Positions 7,340 to 15,971 of a DNA stretch of 64,000 nucleotides are shown here, piece after piece. The notes beneath the pieces are model-generated. The model did not search any database. It was not told where the DNA came from and saw only the letters and a list, made by a program, of their open reading frames with translations. Position 1 is the stretch's first letter. Each line of letters opens with the position of its first letter. This stretch comes from Bradyrhizobium sp. AZCC 2176 (GTDB taxonomy: Bacteria > Pseudomonadota > Alphaproteobacteria > Rhizobiales > Xanthobacteraceae). Where the stretch lies: the NCBI RefSeq assembly GCF_036924645.1, contig NZ_JAZHRX010000001.1, forward strand, positions 6,041,501-6,105,500, read 5' to 3'. The position numbers and the translations under genes were made by a program.

Positions 7340-8533
7340 TCAGAACACGTCGATCGTCGGAAAACGAGGCTCCCCTGTGATGCAGTCCCAAAGGTAAATT
7401 GCGAGGCCGACGTCGCCGGTCCAAAGCGAATACCGTCCGCGACCAACGGCTAGCCGGGTGCCGCGATACTGGACGATGGCCGTCATGGCGAATTGGCGTG
7501 CGCGGTCGAGCCAAATCGGGTCGTTTGTGCGGCGGTAGAGCTTGAGGAACGCGTAGCCATTCCCACCCGTGCCGTGGCAAAGGTTCGAGCCCTTGGTAAG
7601 CGGTCCGGCGGTCCAGGCGAAGCGACCGGCTTCTAAAAGAAGTGCGTCAAATTCAGGGGTAGCGAAGGGCGCATCCGCAAAGGTCGTCACCATGCCAGGC
7701 GCACCGTGACAGTGCTGACATAGCGTAGGCGGCTTCTCGCGCTTGCTCCTCGCGCCCCAATTTGCGCCAGCTTCAGACTGCCACGCATTCGCCGCGAGGG
7801 ATCTCGGCACAAACTCAGCCACCTGCGCTTGCTGCGGCGGCGTCAGCCAATCCCACCTGCGCAATAGTGGGATGACATTGCCAGCGAAACCGTGAACGGG
7901 CCCGAGCCAACGGTCGTTGGCACCATAAAGATCTTGTGTCCAAAGTGGACCTTGCGGCGTGTCCTCCAGATCAGCCAACAGCCGGGCTGCCTGCATTTCG
8001 AACAGGCGGCGCCACCGAGGTTCATCTGTCATTTCGGCCATGTGGACCGCGGCCAGCATGGATCCGGGCATGCCCCACATAAGCTCCCGGATCGGCAGTC
8101 CAATATTTGCTTCTGCGCGCGTATAGACCAGATCAGCAAGGGTCGATGTGGGCGCAAGGCGCATGGCGACAAGTGCCGCACCCATGTCGCCGAAGAGCAA
8201 CGAGCCATGCTTCGAATAACCGGTCGGAGAATTGCTTTCGAAAGCGGCGCTTGTCCGCTCCAGAAGTTTCGGGAGCACAGGGCGAAAGTCTTCAGCAGCA
8301 CGGGTCGCACCGATGCGATGCAAATAGTCCAGCGCCCAGGTAACGCCGGCCGCTCCCATGTAGAAACTAGTATTCCCATCTCCCACCCCATCGTCACCAG
8401 GATGACCCGGCCAGAACCTGTCAGGATCGAAATTGGCGATGGCATCGGTCGCAATTTCTTCGATCGCAGCCCGGACAACCAACTCACTCCAGGCGTCCTG
8501 TGTAAGCGCACGATGACGACCGAGGACGATCAT
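7340..8533 (-). CDS. LanC-like (LanCL-type) zinc protein
   Basis: The 397-residue protein keeps the repeated Gly motifs and metal ligands of the LanC/LanCL alpha-toroid: GPVHGFAGN near residue 215, CQHCHGAPG near 275, SNLCHGTGGNGYAFL near 325 and a final WTGDVGLAIYLWD. The Cys and Cys-His in the last CHG motifs are the expected zinc ligands, and the CHGAPG wording resembles eukaryotic LanCL and stand-alone bacterial members more than lantibiotic cyclases. The ATG at 8533 is preceded by AGGAGG with nine bases spacing; a frame start at 8554 lacks this. No LanB, LanM or precursor peptide is visible nearby, so lantibiotic synthesis is not supported. Function is unknown. Confidence 0.8.
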   Translation of the reverse strand: MIVLGRHRALTQDAWSELVVRAAIEEIATDAIANFDPDRFWPGHPGDDGVGDGNTSFYMGAAGVTWALDYLHRIGATRAAEDFRPVLPKLLERTSAAFESNSPTGYSKHGSLLFGDMGAALVAMRLAPTSTLADLVYTRAEANIGLPIRELMWGMPGSMLAAVHMAEMTDEPRWRRLFEMQAARLLADLEDTPQGPLWTQDLYGANDRWLGPVHGFAGNVIPLLRRWDWLTPPQQAQVAEFVPRSLAANAWQSEAGANWGARSKREKPPTLCQHCHGAPGMVTTFADAPFATPEFDALLLEAGRFAWTAGPLTKGSNLCHGTGGNGYAFLKLYRRTNDPIWLDRARQFAMTAIVQYRGTRLAVGRGRYSLWTGDVGLAIYLWDCITGEPRFPTIDVF

Positions 8534-8684
8534 GCTTGAGGGCCTCCTGAGCACGATCCATCTTGTTTTTCAGACGGGGGAGTTAAGGATCGCACGATTA
8601 GACGCAACGTATCCAAAAGCACTGCGCCGCGATCGCTCGCAACATTCGAGCGGACATGCGACCTCTCATGTGAGAGTACGCGCC

Positions 8685-8930
8685 CTAGCAGCCGCGGCAG
8701 ATGCTCTTGATCTTGCGGTCGAGGGCGGCGTTTTCCTTGCTCAGCGGATCGTTCGGATCGCTCAGGTTCTTCTCATTGGGCACGTCGCTGGCGCGCGGCT
8801 GACGATGACCGACCGGGGCCTGCGGGATAGGCTTGTCCGAATTCTTCGAAACCGACGAGGAGCCTTGCGCGAACGCGTCCGCCCCGCCGATCAGAACCAT
8901 CAGCGCCGTCAAGAGGATTGTTTTTCGCAT
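8685..8930 (-). CDS. Small secreted protein (81 aa)
   Basis: A clear signal peptide (MRKTILLTALMVLIGGADAFAQ) precedes a hydrophilic Ser/Pro/Asn-rich mature part that ends ALDRKIKSICRGC, with a C-x2-C at the terminus. The ATG at 8930 has GGAG eight bases upstream; the upstream in-frame extension to 9032 is basic and unlike a protein. It is probably exported to the periplasm. Family and role not recognised. Confidence 0.55.
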   Translation of the reverse strand: MRKTILLTALMVLIGGADAFAQGSSSVSKNSDKPIPQAPVGHRQPRASDVPNEKNLSDPNDPLSKENAALDRKIKSICRGC

Positions 8931-8958
8931 TCTGGTTCTCCCGTCTTTCTGTTTCTTC

Positions 8959-9165
8959 CTATCGCACTGGCGCGTCGATCGTTGCGCAATTGCGGCGTCC
9001 CTGGGCGGCGCAGTCCTGCGCCTTTCGTACATCGGCCATGGTGCCGAGCAACCAGATTCCGGCCGCCACCAGCACCACGAAGAAGCCGAGCAGCACGGCG
9101 TTTTCGATTCCGCGATGGCCCTCGTCTTCCGGCGGCTCCCGTTTCTCCTCGCCGTCCCCCGCCAT
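8959..9165 (-). CDS. Small membrane protein downstream of epmB (68 aa)
   Basis: The product has an acidic N-terminus (MAGDGEEKREPPEDEG), one hydrophobic helix (NAVLLGFFVVLVAAGIWLLGTMA) and a short tail with two Cys. It begins six bases after the epmB stop, so it is likely translated from the same message; a GTG one codon earlier is also possible. Similar short tails follow epmB in related genomes as I recall, but I cannot name a family. It would sit in the inner membrane. Confidence 0.5.
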   Translation of the reverse strand: MAGDGEEKREPPEDEGHRGIENAVLLGFFVVLVAAGIWLLGTMADVRKAQDCAAQGRRNCATIDAPVR

Positions 9166-9171
9166 CACAGG

Positions 9172-10260
9172 TCACGGCTTTGGCGGATAGAGGTGAACGT
9201 CGCCGCAATAGTCGACGATACGATACTGCGCTTCCAAAGATAGTTCATATTCCCTGGAATTTGCATGCGACAAATAATTCGGGCCAATCGGCGCCTTTCC
9301 GTGGCCGCCGGGAATGTCGAGCACATATTCCGGCTGGCACAGGCCGGAGACGCGGCCTCGCAAACGGCGCATCAGTTCCTGGCCCTCTGCGATCGTGGTG
9401 CGCAGATGCGCGGTTCCCGGCGCAAGATCGCCATGATGCAGGTAATAGGGCTTGATCCGGTTTTCAACAAAGGCCCGCATCAGCGCTTCCAGAATAGCCG
9501 CATCGTCATTGACGCCGCGAAGCAGCACGGTCTGGCTCACCAAGGGAACACCGGCGTCGACCAACCGCGCGCAGGCCAAGCGCGCCTCGCCCGACAATTC
9601 GCGCGGATGATTGGCATGAACGGCGATCCAGGTCGTCGCGCCGCCAACCCGCAACGCCTTGATCATATCCTCGTCGATTCGCCCAGGCGCCGCCACGGGC
9701 ACGCGGGTATGGATGCGAACGATCTCGACGTGATCGATGGCTGCGAGGTCTGTTATGACCTCGGCCAGCCGCCGTGGCGACAACATCAGCGGATCGCCGC
9801 CGGTCAGGATGACTTCCCAGATTTCACGGTGATCGCGAATATAGGCCAGCGCGTCTCGATAGGCGGCCTCCGACAGCGCCGTTGCCTTGCCCGGCCCGAC
9901 CATCTCGCGGCGAAAGCAGAACCGGCAATACACCGCGCAGACATGCACCAGCTTGAACAGCACGCGGTCGGGATAGCGATGCACGATGCCGGGGACCGGC
10001 GAATGCGCGTCGTCGCCGATCGGATCGGCGTTTTCGCCCGGCGCGTTCACCAATTCCAATGCGCTCGGAATGAATTGCCGCGCGATCGGATCATCAGGGT
10101 TTTCAGTATCGATCAGGCCGGCGATATCAGGCGTCACGGCGATGGCATAGCGCGCGGCAACCCGCTCGAGGTCGGCGAGATCGGCAGGCTTCGCCAGCCC
10201 GCGCTCGACGAGATCGCCGGGCAGCCGCAGCGTTGCCAGTTTTGGATCTATCCTGTTCAT
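9172..10260 (-). CDS. epmB: EF-P-specific lysine 2,3-aminomutase (radical SAM)
   Basis: The 362-residue enzyme belongs to the KamA/YjeK branch of radical SAM proteins. The CxxxCxxC cluster is CAVYCRFC near residue 115; ILTGGDPLM and HTRVPV match the SAM and PLP environment; the C-terminal VLDIPGGHGKAP contains the PLP lysine region. EpmB converts (S)-alpha-lysine to (R)-beta-lysine for attachment to EF-P. It is shorter than catabolic KamA (about 410), as expected for EpmB. The ATG at 10260 overlaps the epmA stop (ATGA) and has AGGAG seven bases upstream. Adjacent epmA and divergent efp make the assignment firm. Confidence 0.92.
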   Translation of the reverse strand: MNRIDPKLATLRLPGDLVERGLAKPADLADLERVAARYAIAVTPDIAGLIDTENPDDPIARQFIPSALELVNAPGENADPIGDDAHSPVPGIVHRYPDRVLFKLVHVCAVYCRFCFRREMVGPGKATALSEAAYRDALAYIRDHREIWEVILTGGDPLMLSPRRLAEVITDLAAIDHVEIVRIHTRVPVAAPGRIDEDMIKALRVGGATTWIAVHANHPRELSGEARLACARLVDAGVPLVSQTVLLRGVNDDAAILEALMRAFVENRIKPYYLHHGDLAPGTAHLRTTIAEGQELMRRLRGRVSGLCQPEYVLDIPGGHGKAPIGPNYLSHANSREYELSLEAQYRIVDYCGDVHLYPPKP

Positions 10261-11309
10261 ATCTCTCCTGCCGGTGGCGTCCACACCACCTGATCGACCC
10301 GCAGCGCGCCGCTGGCCAGCATCACCAGCCGATCGAAACCGAGGGCTACGCCGCTCGATGGCGGCATCGCGGCAACCGCTGCGAGAAAATCCTCATCCAG
10401 CGGGTAGCGCTCGCCATAGCGCCGCTCCTTCTCGTCCATGTCAGCGGCGAAGCGGCGGCGCTGCTCGGCGGCATCGGTCAATTCGCCAAATCCATTGGCG
10501 AGTTCGACGCCGCAGGCATAGACCTCGAAACGTTCGACGACGCGTGGATCGGCCGCCTTCGCCCGCGCAAGAGCCGCCTCCGGCGCCGGATATTCGAACA
10601 AGACGGTCAAACGCCCCTGCCCCAGATTCGGTTCGACATGCTCGACCAGCACCTTGCTGAAAATGTCCGACCAGGTGTCGTCATCGGCGATCCGTACCCG
10701 TGCGCCCGCCGCGGCCGCAAGCGCCGCGCGATCGCCCTCGCCATTGTTGATCGTGGCCAAAAGATCGATTCCGGCAAAGCGCTCGAATGCCGCCGCCACC
10801 GTCAGCAGTTCCGGCTCGGCAAAGGGATCGGCCGTTCGGCCGCGAAACGAAAACCGGCCGATTCCGGTCGCCTGTGCAGCATGCGCGATCACGACGACGG
10901 TATCGGCCATCACAGCATCATAGCTTGCGTCGGCGCGGTACCACTCCAGCATCGTGAATTCGGGCAGATGAAGATCGCCGCGCTCGCGGTCGCGGAACAC
11001 GCGCGCGAGCTCGAATATTTTGGCCTCACCCGCGGCGAGCAGCTTTTTGGCGGCGAATTCCGGCGACGTCCGCAAATAGCGCGTCGCGCGGATGCCATCG
11101 CCGCCTGTCAGCTCGGTGCGAGGGGCATGCAGATGCGTCTCGTTGCCCGGCGATAGCTGGAGGATGGCGGTCTCGACCTCCGTAAAACCCTGCTCGTCGA
11201 ACCAGGCCCGCACCGCCCGGGTGATCGCACTTCGCGCCATCAGGAACGGCTTCCGGTCGGTGTGCCGCGCGGGCGACCACCATGGCGACGGCTGGTCGGT
11301 CCCATCCAT
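10257..11309 (-). CDS. epmA: EF-P beta-lysine ligase (GenX/PoxA, LysRS paralogue)
   Basis: The 350-residue protein resembles the catalytic core of class II lysyl-tRNA synthetase without the anticodon-binding domain. Motif 2 is seen in LRTSPEFAAKKLLAAGEAKIFELARVFRDRERGDLHLPEFTMLEW-type sequence near residue 90, and motif 3 in SGVALGFDRLVML near 325. EpmA activates (R)-beta-lysine and attaches it to the conserved EF-P lysine. I start at the ATG at 11309; a GTG at 11333 would add eight residues. The gene overlaps epmB by four bases. Confidence 0.92.
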   Translation of the reverse strand: MDGTDQPSPWWSPARHTDRKPFLMARSAITRAVRAWFDEQGFTEVETAILQLSPGNETHLHAPRTELTGGDGIRATRYLRTSPEFAAKKLLAAGEAKIFELARVFRDRERGDLHLPEFTMLEWYRADASYDAVMADTVVVIAHAAQATGIGRFSFRGRTADPFAEPELLTVAAAFERFAGIDLLATINNGEGDRAALAAAAGARVRIADDDTWSDIFSKVLVEHVEPNLGQGRLTVLFEYPAPEAALARAKAADPRVVERFEVYACGVELANGFGELTDAAEQRRRFAADMDEKERRYGERYPLDEDFLAAVAAMPPSSGVALGFDRLVMLASGALRVDQVVWTPPAGEI

Positions 11310-11437
11310 CAGCAACGGTCCCCGCTGAGGCACGGAGCGCGTTCCGCAGCGCCTAAACCACCATTCAAGGAAGCGTCAAATGCCATTGAAACTGTTCGAC
11401 TTTCTCTGTGATGCCCGCAGGCGGCAAAATTCCGTGC

Positions 11438-11728
11438 CTAATCCATATTGTCATGGCGAAACCCGTGCACCTTGTCCATTCGCTTAGAAAGCCAGGGTAA
11501 CTCGCTGAGCTTTCGGGCTTCTGCGCCTTCCTTGAAAATTTGCGTGAGGCCATCGGTATCGGCAGCCGCCGTCAAATGGACCACCCGAGTCGGCCAATAG
11601 GCCCAGCGACATAACGCCGTTTCGGCCTCCGGCGGCCCCGCCGGAACGGTAGTAAAACGGCTGGCATCGACGGGCAAAATCAGTATGTTGCAGCCCGAAA
11701 CCGCCTGATTGGCCCTGCGGACGCCCAT
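11438..11728 (-). CDS. Possible small protein between epmA and efp (96 aa)
   Basis: The 459-base gap between the epmA and efp starts contains one minus-strand frame with fairly protein-like codon use, beginning [20 protein letters not shown] and ending [14 protein letters not shown]. Its start is antisense to nothing but its upstream extension would run into efp, so the ATG at 11728 is the latest sensible start. No ribosome-binding site is obvious and no family is recognised. It may equally be a chance frame in the efp promoter region. Confidence 0.25.
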   Translation of the reverse strand: MGVRRANQAVSGCNILILPVDASRFTTVPAGPPEAETALCRWAYWPTRVVHLTAAADTDGLTQIFKEGAEARKLSELPWLSKRMDKVHGFRHDNMD

Positions 11729-11768
11729 GTCCGGATTGGCCGAAGGCCAGAAATTCAGGAAAACAGCT

Positions 11769-12335
11769 TTGAAAGTTATCGCCAGTTCTATCCGCAAGGG
11801 CAACATCATCGAGCAGGACGGCAGGCTCTATGTCGTGCTGTCCGCGGAAAACATCCATCCCGGCAAGGGAACTCCGGTCAGCCAGATCGAAATGCGCCGC
11901 ATCGGCGACGGCGTGAAGGTGTCGGAACGCTACAAGACCACTGATCAGGTCGAGAAGGCGACCGTCGAGGACCGCAATTTCAACTACCTCTATGAGGATG
12001 CCGACGGCTTCCACTTCATGAACAACGAGACCTATGACCAGGTCCAGGTTTCGAAGGAGATCGTCGGGTCGTCCGCGCCCTATCTGCAGGAAAACATGAC
12101 CGTCAAGCTGTCGATGCACGACATGAATCCGGTCGCGATCCAGTTGCCACAGCGCGCGACGCTGGAAGTCGTGGAAACCGAGCCGGTGACCAAGGGTCAG
12201 ACCGCATCTTCCTCCTACAAACCTGCTATTCTCTCCAACGGCGTTCGCACCGCAGTCCCGCCGCACATCGGAACGGGAACGCGGATCGTGGTCATGACCG
12301 AGGACGGCTCCTACGTCGAGCGCGCAAAGGATTAG
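11769..12335 (+). CDS. efp: Translation elongation factor P
   Basis: The 188-residue protein is exactly the usual EF-P length and shows the full three-domain sequence from [11 protein letters not shown] to the C-terminal [19 protein letters not shown]. The modified lysine is in the HPGKG loop near residue 33, the site that EpmA beta-lysylates. EF-P relieves ribosome stalling at polyproline. The start codon is TTG: AGGA lies at 11757-11760, eight bases upstream, and no ATG occurs at the expected position; the in-frame ATG at 11709 would add 20 unconserved residues. It is divergent from epmA-epmB. Confidence 0.95.
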   Translation: MKVIASSIRKGNIIEQDGRLYVVLSAENIHPGKGTPVSQIEMRRIGDGVKVSERYKTTDQVEKATVEDRNFNYLYEDADGFHFMNNETYDQVQVSKEIVGSSAPYLQENMTVKLSMHDMNPVAIQLPQRATLEVVETEPVTKGQTASSSYKPAILSNGVRTAVPPHIGTGTRIVVMTEDGSYVERAKD

Positions 12336-12380
12336 GATCGCGCACTGGAATTAAGGGGCACGCGCCGGGGGGCGATTGCA

Positions 12381-13967
12381 TTGAATACGATGGCTGTCCG
12401 CTTGCTCAGGCGTTGGCTGGCAGCCCTTTGTTTGCTGCCGGGCGGGCTCACCGCAGCAGCCGCCGAGTTCCGGACGCCGTCGATCACGGCCGTCCGCGTC
12501 GAATGGCGGGCGGTTGTCGACCAGTTCCGCACCGAGATCGGCACCCGCCCGTCGATCGCTTCCCGATTTACGTTCGCAGGCCAGCGGCGTGTCCCGGCAT
12601 GGGATCCGCGCTCTGCGCCCGCGCTGGTGCAACTGAACGCCATCAACGCGAGCCTGTTCACGGGGATCGGACGCAGCCCGGTGCCGGTGCTGTTGCCATT
12701 CGATACCGCAGGCTACCTCGAAGGTCAGGCCCACGGCACCCAGCTTCCGCTGTCGCGCTACCAGGCCGATTTCCGTCCCGCCGACCTGTTTCACGCAGGG
12801 CCAGCCGGCTACGACGCGGTGTTTTCGCTGCTGCCAGGCGCAGGCGCGGGTCTGCCGTCGCGTATCTTCGCCCGGCCGGTCGAAGTGCAGATCACCGGCT
12901 CGATCCTCGTCTACGACCTCGCCGATCCGCTTGGCGGCAAGGGCGAGCCGGTGAAGGCGCTGGCGGCGCAGTTCCCCGACATGCGGCGCTTCATCCGTGA
13001 AGGCTATGTGCGCTACGCCTTCACGCGCTTCGGCGTGCCCTATGTGGTGTCGATCCAGTGTCTCGACTCGGCGCCGCGGGCGCGGCGGCTGGCCTGCCGC
13101 GAAGCCTATCCGATCGCCGAGCGCTTCCTGAAAGCCTTGCGCATCGCGGGCGGACAACCGGCGCAGCCGCGCCACGACATTCCGTCCCAGATCGTCGAAC
13201 GGCCGATCGCGGTTTCGCCCGCCTTCACCTATCGCCCGGGCGGGGACATCGTCGTCCGCAACGGCGCACGCAGGCGCAGCGGAAATGCCGACTTCGCCGC
13301 CTATTCACAAATCCGTTTTCCGCTCGAGAAAGCGCCTGCGCTCGTGCGTTCGCAATCCTTCGGCAAAGCAAGGTTCGAGGAGGGCCGCGGCGTCTATCCG
13401 TGGCGGGACAATTTTTGCGAAGCCCGCAGCTTCCAGGTCGGGCAATGCGCCGCCGGCTTCGGGCATCAGGGCCAGGACATCCGCCCCGCGCCCTGCCCGC
13501 CGAACAGCAGCAGCGAAAGCAGTTGCCATCCGAGGAAGCAGGCCGTCGTGGCCGTCCGCGACGGCATCCTGATCCGCTCGCTGAAGCAACAGGCGGCGAC
13601 GCTGCAGATCAACACCCGCAACGAGCACATCCGCTTCCGCTACATGCACATGAACCCATCAGCGATGGATGCGGACGGCATTCTCAACGGTCGCCGGGTC
13701 GCCGAGGGCGAGAAGATCGGCGTGGTCTCCAACTATCTCGATTTCCCGAACGGCACCTCGTACCACCTTCACTTCGACGTACAGGTGTTCACGCGTGACG
13801 GCTGGATCTGGGTCAACCCCTACACCACCCTGATCGCGTCCTATGAACGGCTGATCCGCGGCCGCGGCCGCGAAATCGGCACCGATCCTCCGGCCGTCGC
13901 CGCTGTGGTGCATGCGTTGCCGGAGGCTATCCTTCGTCACATTGCCCGGGAAGGCAGCGAGAACTGA
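12381..13967 (+). CDS. M23-family peptidase (LytM-like), exported
   Basis: After a signal peptide (cleavage near LTAAAA-EF), the 528-residue protein has a long N-terminal region without a known domain and a C-terminal M23 metallopeptidase fold. Zinc ligands are visible in GHQGQDIRP near residue 365 and in SYHLHFDVQ near 462. Such enzymes cut peptidoglycan cross-links or regulate amidases in the periplasm. Six Cys around residues 347-387 could form disulfides. The start is TTG at 12381, with GGGGGG eight bases before; the ATG at 12390 is an alternative. It is 45 bases downstream of efp but probably independent. Confidence 0.78.
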   Translation: MNTMAVRLLRRWLAALCLLPGGLTAAAAEFRTPSITAVRVEWRAVVDQFRTEIGTRPSIASRFTFAGQRRVPAWDPRSAPALVQLNAINASLFTGIGRSPVPVLLPFDTAGYLEGQAHGTQLPLSRYQADFRPADLFHAGPAGYDAVFSLLPGAGAGLPSRIFARPVEVQITGSILVYDLADPLGGKGEPVKALAAQFPDMRRFIREGYVRYAFTRFGVPYVVSIQCLDSAPRARRLACREAYPIAERFLKALRIAGGQPAQPRHDIPSQIVERPIAVSPAFTYRPGGDIVVRNGARRRSGNADFAAYSQIRFPLEKAPALVRSQSFGKARFEEGRGVYPWRDNFCEARSFQVGQCAAGFGHQGQDIRPAPCPPNSSSESSCHPRKQAVVAVRDGILIRSLKQQAATLQINTRNEHIRFRYMHMNPSAMDADGILNGRRVAEGEKIGVVSNYLDFPNGTSYHLHFDVQVFTRDGWIWVNPYTTLIASYERLIRGRGREIGTDPPAVAAVVHALPEAILRHIAREGSEN

Positions 13968-14825
13968 TTAGCCTCGCACTGCGCTCCTGAAGGCAGCCGA
14001 AAGCGCGGCAAGCGCATCGCGCGGCCGGCCGTCCTTGACCCTTGTGTGAAGCAGAACCGGCAAGCGCGGCAAATCGGGAAGCCCGAGCCTGGGGCCGACG
14101 TCAACCGCGCCGAATGGCAGCATGCGCGGTGCCAGTGCAGCAACGCCGAGCCCGGCCATGACGGCCGCCGCGACCGCCGCAACGCCGCCGCCGACGAAGA
14201 TTTCTGTCCAGGGCACGCCTGCGGCATCGAGAAGCTGCCCGGCCATTGCACGCACGCCGCAGGGCTCGGCCATCGTGGCAAGCGGCAGGGGCTCGCCCGC
14301 GCGATGCTGCCAGCCTGGGCTTGCGAACCAGCCGAATTTTTCTTCGGTCAGAATTTCCCCATCGCTCCGCCCGGCGTGCAGGCGGACAATTACCGTATCG
14401 AGTTCGCGCCGGTCGAAGCTTTGCAGCAGGTCGCCCGACGATCCGATCCTGATTTCGATCAACAATTGCGGGTCTTGCGCGTTCATGCGCGCGATCAGTG
14501 CAGGCAGCTCCGGCCCTGCAACATGGTCGCTGATGCCGATGGTGAGGCGCTGCCGGGCTCCGGCAAACAAAGCAAGCGCGCGATCGTGTACGTCAAGGAT
14601 TTCACGGGCGTAGTCGAGGAAGGCTGCGCCTTGCGCCGAAAGCTGCACATGCCGCGGCGTCCGCTCGATGAGCCGGCAGCCGAACCTCTCTTCGAGCCGC
14701 TTCAGCTTCAAGCTAACCGCGGCCTGCGTCGTCCGCATGGCCTCAGCCGCGCGCGTGAAGCTGCCAAGTTCGGCGATGCGGATGAAAGCCTGGACGGCAT
14801 CCAGGTCGAGGGGGCGTTCAATCAT
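13968..14825 (-). CDS. LysR-family transcriptional regulator
   Basis: The 285-residue protein has the LysR N-terminal winged helix (residues 8-66: LDAVQAFIRIAELGSFTRAAEAM, then TTQAAVSLKLKRLEERFG) and a periplasmic-binding-like effector domain. It is divergent from a tautomerase gene across 95 bases that include a perfect 10-bp palindrome, the usual arrangement for a LysR regulator and its target. The effector is unknown. Its stop is immediately next to the end of the convergent M23 gene. Confidence 0.85.
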   Translation of the reverse strand: MIERPLDLDAVQAFIRIAELGSFTRAAEAMRTTQAAVSLKLKRLEERFGCRLIERTPRHVQLSAQGAAFLDYAREILDVHDRALALFAGARQRLTIGISDHVAGPELPALIARMNAQDPQLLIEIRIGSSGDLLQSFDRRELDTVIVRLHAGRSDGEILTEEKFGWFASPGWQHRAGEPLPLATMAEPCGVRAMAGQLLDAAGVPWTEIFVGGGVAAVAAAVMAGLGVAALAPRMLPFGAVDVGPRLGLPDLPRLPVLLHTRVKDGRPRDALAALSAAFRSAVRG

Positions 14826-14840
14826 TTCCCTGCATTATAG

Positions 14841-14850
14841 CTGATATCAG
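14841..14850. promoter_or_regulatory. Candidate LysR operator in the lysR/tautomerase divergent region
   Basis: CTGATATCAG is a perfect 10-bp palindrome, and a related half (GCATATCA) lies 18 bases further on. It sits 16 bases before the regulator start and 71 bases before the tautomerase start. The assignment rests only on symmetry and position. Confidence 0.4.
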
Positions 14851-14920
14851 TATCCATAGCATATCAAAATAGCCCGACGGTACCTAACGTTGGGCCAGCA
14901 CAGAATGGAAAGGACCCGCG

Positions 14921-15298
14921 ATGCCGCTGCTTCACATCTCACTGCGCACCGGAAAGCCGGAAGCCTATCGCCAGGCGATCTTCGACAGCCTTTACCGGGC
15001 GATGCGCGAAACACTGAACGTGCCCGAAGACGATCAGTTCATGACGATCACGGAGCATGACACCGCGAACTTCCGCTACGGTAATGCTTACGGCGTCGCC
15101 CGGAGTGCAGATGTCGTGTACATCCAGATCACCGTGTTCAACACCCGCACCGTGGAACAAAAAAAGGCGCTGTTCCGGCGCATCGCAGAGCTGCTCGGCG
15201 AAAATCCGGGCATCCGGCCGGAAGACGTTTTCGTGACCATTCTCGACGCCGCGAAAGAGAATTGGTCCGTCGGCCACGGCCTCGCGCAATTCGCTTGA
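14921..15298 (+). CDS. Tautomerase-superfamily protein
   Basis: The 125-residue protein begins MPLLHISLRTGK, so Pro becomes the catalytic N-terminus after Met removal. The pattern KPEAYRQAIFDSLYRAMRETLNVPEDDQF and the C-terminal GIRPEDVFVTILDAAKENWSVGHG match the longer Tautomerase_2/malonate-semialdehyde decarboxylase-like group, about twice the 4-oxalocrotonate tautomerase unit. Substrate unknown. It is the probable target of the divergent LysR regulator. AAAGGA lies six bases before the ATG. Confidence 0.8.
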   Translation: MPLLHISLRTGKPEAYRQAIFDSLYRAMRETLNVPEDDQFMTITEHDTANFRYGNAYGVARSADVVYIQITVFNTRTVEQKKALFRRIAELLGENPGIRPEDVFVTILDAAKENWSVGHGLAQFA

Positions 15299-15326
15299 GG
15301 CCGGGCCCGCGCCCCGACTCTCGTCC

Positions 15327-15806
15327 TTACGAAGCCGCCGCGCCCACAGCCTGCTTCCGCGCCGGCGGCGTCCAGCGAAACGCCGCACCGAATCTGTTCC
15401 AGACATTGATCGAGGCAACCGCGGAAGTGAGATAGGCGAGCTCCTTCTCGGAGAATTCGCGGCTCGCCTCCGCATAAACCTCGTCGCTGACGCCCTCGCC
15501 GAGCAAGGTCAGCGCCTCCGTCCAGGCCAGTGCCGCCCGCTCGCGCTGCGAGAACTGCGGTGCCTCGCGCCAGACCACCACGAGGTTGAGTTTGTCGGTG
15601 GGCACGCCGAGCTTCTCGCTCTCCAGGATGTGATACTGCACGCAGAAGGCGCAGCCGTTGATCTGCGAGGCGCGCAGCTTGATCAGCTCGAGCAACTGCT
15701 TGTCCATGCCAGCCTTGCCCGCGACCTGGCTGAGCGCCAGCACGGCCTCATAGGCGTCAGGTGTCAGCGCCATGAAGTCTCTGTATTCCTTGCGGGCGTG
15801 CGACAT
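15327..15806 (-). CDS. AhpD-like carboxymuconolactone decarboxylase-family protein
   Basis: The 159-residue helical protein has the CMD/AhpD core with the redox motif CAFC (in LRASQINGCAFCVQYHILESEKLG, residues about 48-70) and the following His, as in alkylhydroperoxidase AhpD-type proteins. Such proteins reduce peroxides with an external partner; many are uncharacterised. It is convergent with the tautomerase gene. GGAAGG lies upstream of the ATG at 15806. Confidence 0.82.
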   Translation of the reverse strand: MSHARKEYRDFMALTPDAYEAVLALSQVAGKAGMDKQLLELIKLRASQINGCAFCVQYHILESEKLGVPTDKLNLVVVWREAPQFSQRERAALAWTEALTLLGEGVSDEVYAEASREFSEKELAYLTSAVASINVWNRFGAAFRWTPPARKQAVGAAAS

Positions 15807-15971
15807 TCTTGCTGCCTTCCGTTGTCAGTACTCTGCTTGATTATAAGAGACCCCGCACCCCGTCCATGGCCAAGCGCTCCAGCAAAAATTGCCGCGGGTT
15901 CTCCCGAAAAAGCCGGTTCCCGCGGCGTCATGGCTTTTGGCGCTGGCCCGCCCCGCCGCTAGAATGCGGGC

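Noticed and set aside
7340-8533. Lantibiotic biosynthesis cluster
   Set aside because: Only a LanC-like gene is present; no precursor, dehydratase, transporter or immunity gene nearby.
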